Source of the DNA: Gymnorhina tibicen
Lineage: Eukaryota > Chordata > Aves > Passeriformes > Artamidae
Assembly (NCBI GenBank): GCA_013399875.1
Contig: VXAZ01005564.1
Location: 1,199,603-1,263,602, forward strand
Direction of reading: 5' to 3'
Length of the DNA: 64,000 nt
Made by a program: the position numbers and the translations under genes. The stretch's first letter is position 1. Every line of letters begins with the position of its first letter. Below the pieces are notes generated by a model. That model was not told the DNA's origin and ran no database searches. It worked only from the letters and a program-made list of their open reading frames with translations. This document shows, piece after piece, positions 61,101-64,000 of this stretch.

Positions 61101-63458
61101 GTCAGAGCCCACACTACATTTCAACAACAGCTGAATAACTCAGCACAGGGATATCAGAGGGGATCTCAGACCAAAACACGGAGTCAAACTCATCCATACA
61201 CTGGAAAGCAAATCTATATGATGCAGCTCCCCAGCCTCACAGCCAGACTTCTCATCTTGGCTTGCACCACATAAGTGTTCAACCAGAATGAAACTCCTCA
61301 AAAGTACCACAAAACCAAGTGGCACCACGTAACAAACCCAAAAATCTGCTTTTAGAAACACCACCACGAGAATATTCTTTTTTTTGAATGGAGAATATTT
61401 ATCCTTATAGGAAAGAAGGGCCCAAATTTCATTTTAGGCTCATGGCCAGGTGCTGACCCAGTGTAAGTTCAGGATGTCTTCACTTCAAAGACCTTACTCC
61501 AGGTTACAATCCTGAATATAAAATTAGAATCAGCGTGATTTGTGGTTAATCATTTAACCTCTGAGTGCTTTCGCAGAACGATGTCGTTCTTCTGCCTCAC
61601 AGAGTTTATGGATCAGATAAAAGGTACTATAAAAATACATTTCAGAAGATTTACTGCTGTGATATGCCATTTTCTGCCAACTCTTTCTTCTCAGCAGACA
61701 GAACTTTCCTTTCGGTCTAAGCAAAATATCACCCAGAGAGAAGCCTCTTCAGTAGAAAATGTTCACTATTTTAGCTAAAACCTGAAGATACGTGTGTGCT
61801 GACAGCTTTATCCCAATCTTGAAGCCTTTTTATTGGTCGCTGGGGTTTTCTGGCTGGAGCACAAGGGGCTCTTCAAGCACTTTAAGGCTGCTCTGCAGTG
61901 GTGTCTCAGTGCCTGCTCCTGCCCCATGGCAAAAGCTGGGCAATTTGGGGTGGTTTTTTCTCCCACCCCTACTGCTGTCCACCTTTCACATAGGATCATA
62001 ACTTAGTTTGGGGTTCTTTAGTGTCTTATGTGCCCAGACACAAAGTTTTTAAATGCTTTACAAGCTCAGATGGAGGCTCATTGTGTAAAGTAAGGAGAGA
62101 GTAAATTAAAAAGTAAATCCATATTTTTCCTACTTTTTTTACAACCACTGATTCCTTGTCATCCTAACTTCGGAGCTTTTGGTGGTTCTGGGGATGGTCA
62201 GAAACACGCTTTCCAGGAAACCTAAATTTGGCGAATTCCTAATAACTGCACCAGAATGCAGCAGATGTTTTCAGGCCCTGATTTCTTCCGAAGCAATACC
62301 AAAACGCAACTTTTTCCCAGCTACTGTTTCCACCGGCACCCACAATTATTTGTGTGAAGCACTCCGAAAAAACAGCGAGCTTTAATGTGACTTAAATGCT
62401 TAAGCGTTTAAATATTGCGGATTAATTCTTGTGGCTTAATAGCAGATTAAAAATAAATGTGCTCTTTGTGGTGTTCCTTGTGTGTGACAAAGACTGGTTT
62501 GAGTCTTTCTCGGCTCTTTTGTTTCTTGTTGCTTGTAGATAGCACTTAGGAAAACACATTCCCAGTGGCCCCATAGACTTAAATATCCTTTTGAAACGGA
62601 GGATTCCCTCCTCCTTTTTAGCCTGGGGCAAATCTAAGTGATAATGTGAAATACCTGCACAGAAACTGGCATCTTTGCTCTCGCTAAACTGAGTGTTGCA
62701 CCTGAGGGCAAAACAGAGGTGTGTGCGCAATGCAGAGCACTTTGGCACGGATTTGGGGTTTCAGCCTCATCATGTGATGAGAGCTATTGATTCATGAGGG
62801 CAAATTAACTCTCTCCCCTCCAGAATGACATCTCCTGAGCACCTGGACGCTGATTCTGGGTTTAGGACCAGGGGTGGGTGGAGGGATAGACAGGGAAGCT
62901 CCTGAGCTTGCACCCAGGGTCTGGAAAGTGGGAAAGGGGCTCTTCTGCACATCCTTGGGGATTTGTGCTTCACTCTCATGTGGGAGAGAGGTTGAAACAC
63001 CGCTTAGTTTGAATTCGCAGCCAGACCTTGTCCTGCGTTGCTGCGAGCAGCGTGTCATGCTCGGGGCTCCTCCGCCGGTGGTCAGGGACAGGGAACGCAC
63101 GGCCTTTGGGAGGGGGTGGCACACCTGAACCGGCTGTCTGGAGGAAAAAAGCGTAGTGGGCAGGTCCTTCCCAGGCCCATGCCCTCTTCCCTTGCTGCCA
63201 GCCCTCCTCCCCATGGCTGCAGAGGTTTCTGACACGGGTTTGGTTTGGATCAGGGGAAAAACCCAAGGAAACAACTGCATGGATTGAAAAGTGAGAAATA
63301 ACGAGGGTTGTGGGTAAAAGCTATGCTTTAAAGCAGTGCTTCTGCTCCAGTTCCCTCACTGCAGCTGTGGAAGCACCTGATGGAGATAATCTTTGGGAGC
63401 TCTGCAAGACTCCTGCAAGGCAAGTGAGATTTTCTGTTGGCTTTTAGCCTCCTTTAGG
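58171..63458. other. Non-coding DNA, no gene recognised
   Basis: Mostly AT-leaning unique sequence with a T16 tract at 59959-59974. Open frames (up to 162 codons near 63 kb, minus) show no recognisable domain. A CpG-bearing patch lies at about 63010-63120. No transposon or RNA gene identified. Confidence 0.55.
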
Positions 63459-63540
63459 CGTCCCTGCCCATGGCAGGGCATTGAAACTAGATGATCTTTT
63501 AAGCTCCCTTCCAACCCAAACCATTCTATGACTCCGTGAT
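63459..63540 (+). mobile_element. CR1 LINE 3' terminus
   Basis: The segments are 'GTCCCTGCCCATGGCAGGGC', 'TTGAAACTAGATGATCTTTT', 'AAGCTCCCTTCCAACCCAAA', then 'CCATTCTATGACTCCGTGAT'. They reproduce the sense CR1 3' end, including the ATTCTATG-type terminal motif that replaces a poly(A) tail in this LINE clade. Strongly 5'-truncated, no ORF. Confidence 0.95.
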
Positions 63541-64000
63541 TTTATTTCCCCCGCCAGGATGCGCCCCGCTGGCTGCGATGAGAATGGAATGAGCAGCGAA
63601 TTCAGGCACGGGCTGCGTGTGTTCCAGGGCATCCTCTCGCACAGAAATCTCTCCCTTTTTGTAGGGCCACTGATGCGCCCGGATTTTCTGAGGTCTTCCC
63701 GCAACCATCCGAAGGCGATCTGAATGAGAAAGGCTATTTGAAGCCAGAATTCCATGTCTGTGAATGATAAGATCTCAATCGGGGGCTCGGTGGAGGTAGT
63801 TAAGGTCTGTTAACTCCGATGGGCCTGGAATTACGAGCTCCGCAGCCAGGGATCCCATGAAAATACCAAATCCAGCGGGAGGAGAAGGAGGATTTCAGAG
63901 CAGATGGCTTCCTTGAGACATTTCTTCATTTTCCCCAGTGGCCTAATTCACAGAGACACCGAGACCAGCGCAATATCCCGGCAAGAGGAGGACGGGATTA
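63541..64000. promoter_or_regulatory. Candidate regulatory/conserved block at window edge
   Basis: Immediately after the CR1 terminus the sequence is complex and retains many CpGs (GATGCGCCCCGC, AGCAGCGAATTC, GATGCGCCCGGA, GAAGGCGATC, CAATCGGGGGCTCGG). It also carries GATAAGATC (GATA-type) and GTTAACTCCG. No coding frame is recognised. It runs off the end of the window. Confidence 0.33.

Overview
The window reads as vertebrate nuclear DNA, most likely from a bird. The best evidence is three copies of the 3' end of CR1, the dominant avian LINE: 22768-22866 (+), 45857-46065 (-) and 63459-63540 (+). The last of these still carries the ATTCTATG-type tail. Overall interspersed-repeat content is low, base composition is AT-leaning and CpG-poor, and there are no bacterial-style genes, ribosome-binding sites or operons. 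Species and chromosome cannot be read from the sequence.

I find no protein-coding gene, exon or structural RNA gene that I can support. Every open frame is short or explained by composition or repeats. The longest frames (about 190-430 codons at 14.8-16.3 kb, on both strands) exist because a 10-bp minisatellite there contains no stop codon in any of its six frames. The window is best described as intergenic sequence or the interior of a very large intron, resembling a gene desert.

Layout: 1-4.7 kb is unremarkable apart from a MIR-like SINE. At 4.69-6.48 kb there is a dense block that looks like conserved non-coding (enhancer-type) DNA. At 7.5 kb there is a perfect 16-bp-arm hairpin. A GC-rich domain at 13.6-17.1 kb holds the decamer minisatellite, two CpG-island-like segments and a (TA)n microsatellite. 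From 17 to 32 kb there is mostly unique sequence with MIR-like fragments, a CR1 copy, a 22-bp perfect palindrome and a small CpG-bearing block. At 32.2 and 35.8 kb there are two ancient palindromic transposon relics. From 38 to 54 kb there is a series of AT-rich, TAAT-rich blocks that look like conserved elements (38.2, 41.7, 49.4, 50.2 and 54.0 kb), together with a nested hairpin cluster and an A28 tract. At 57.8-58.2 kb there is another GC-rich patch. The window ends with a CR1 copy and a CpG-bearing, possibly conserved block.

If these blocks are truly conserved, the likely job of this DNA is long-range cis-regulation of a developmental gene outside the window. That is inference: no alignment was available. 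No multi-gene or novel biological system is visible. The most distinctive structures are the stop-free decamer array next to CpG islands and the perfect inverted repeats.
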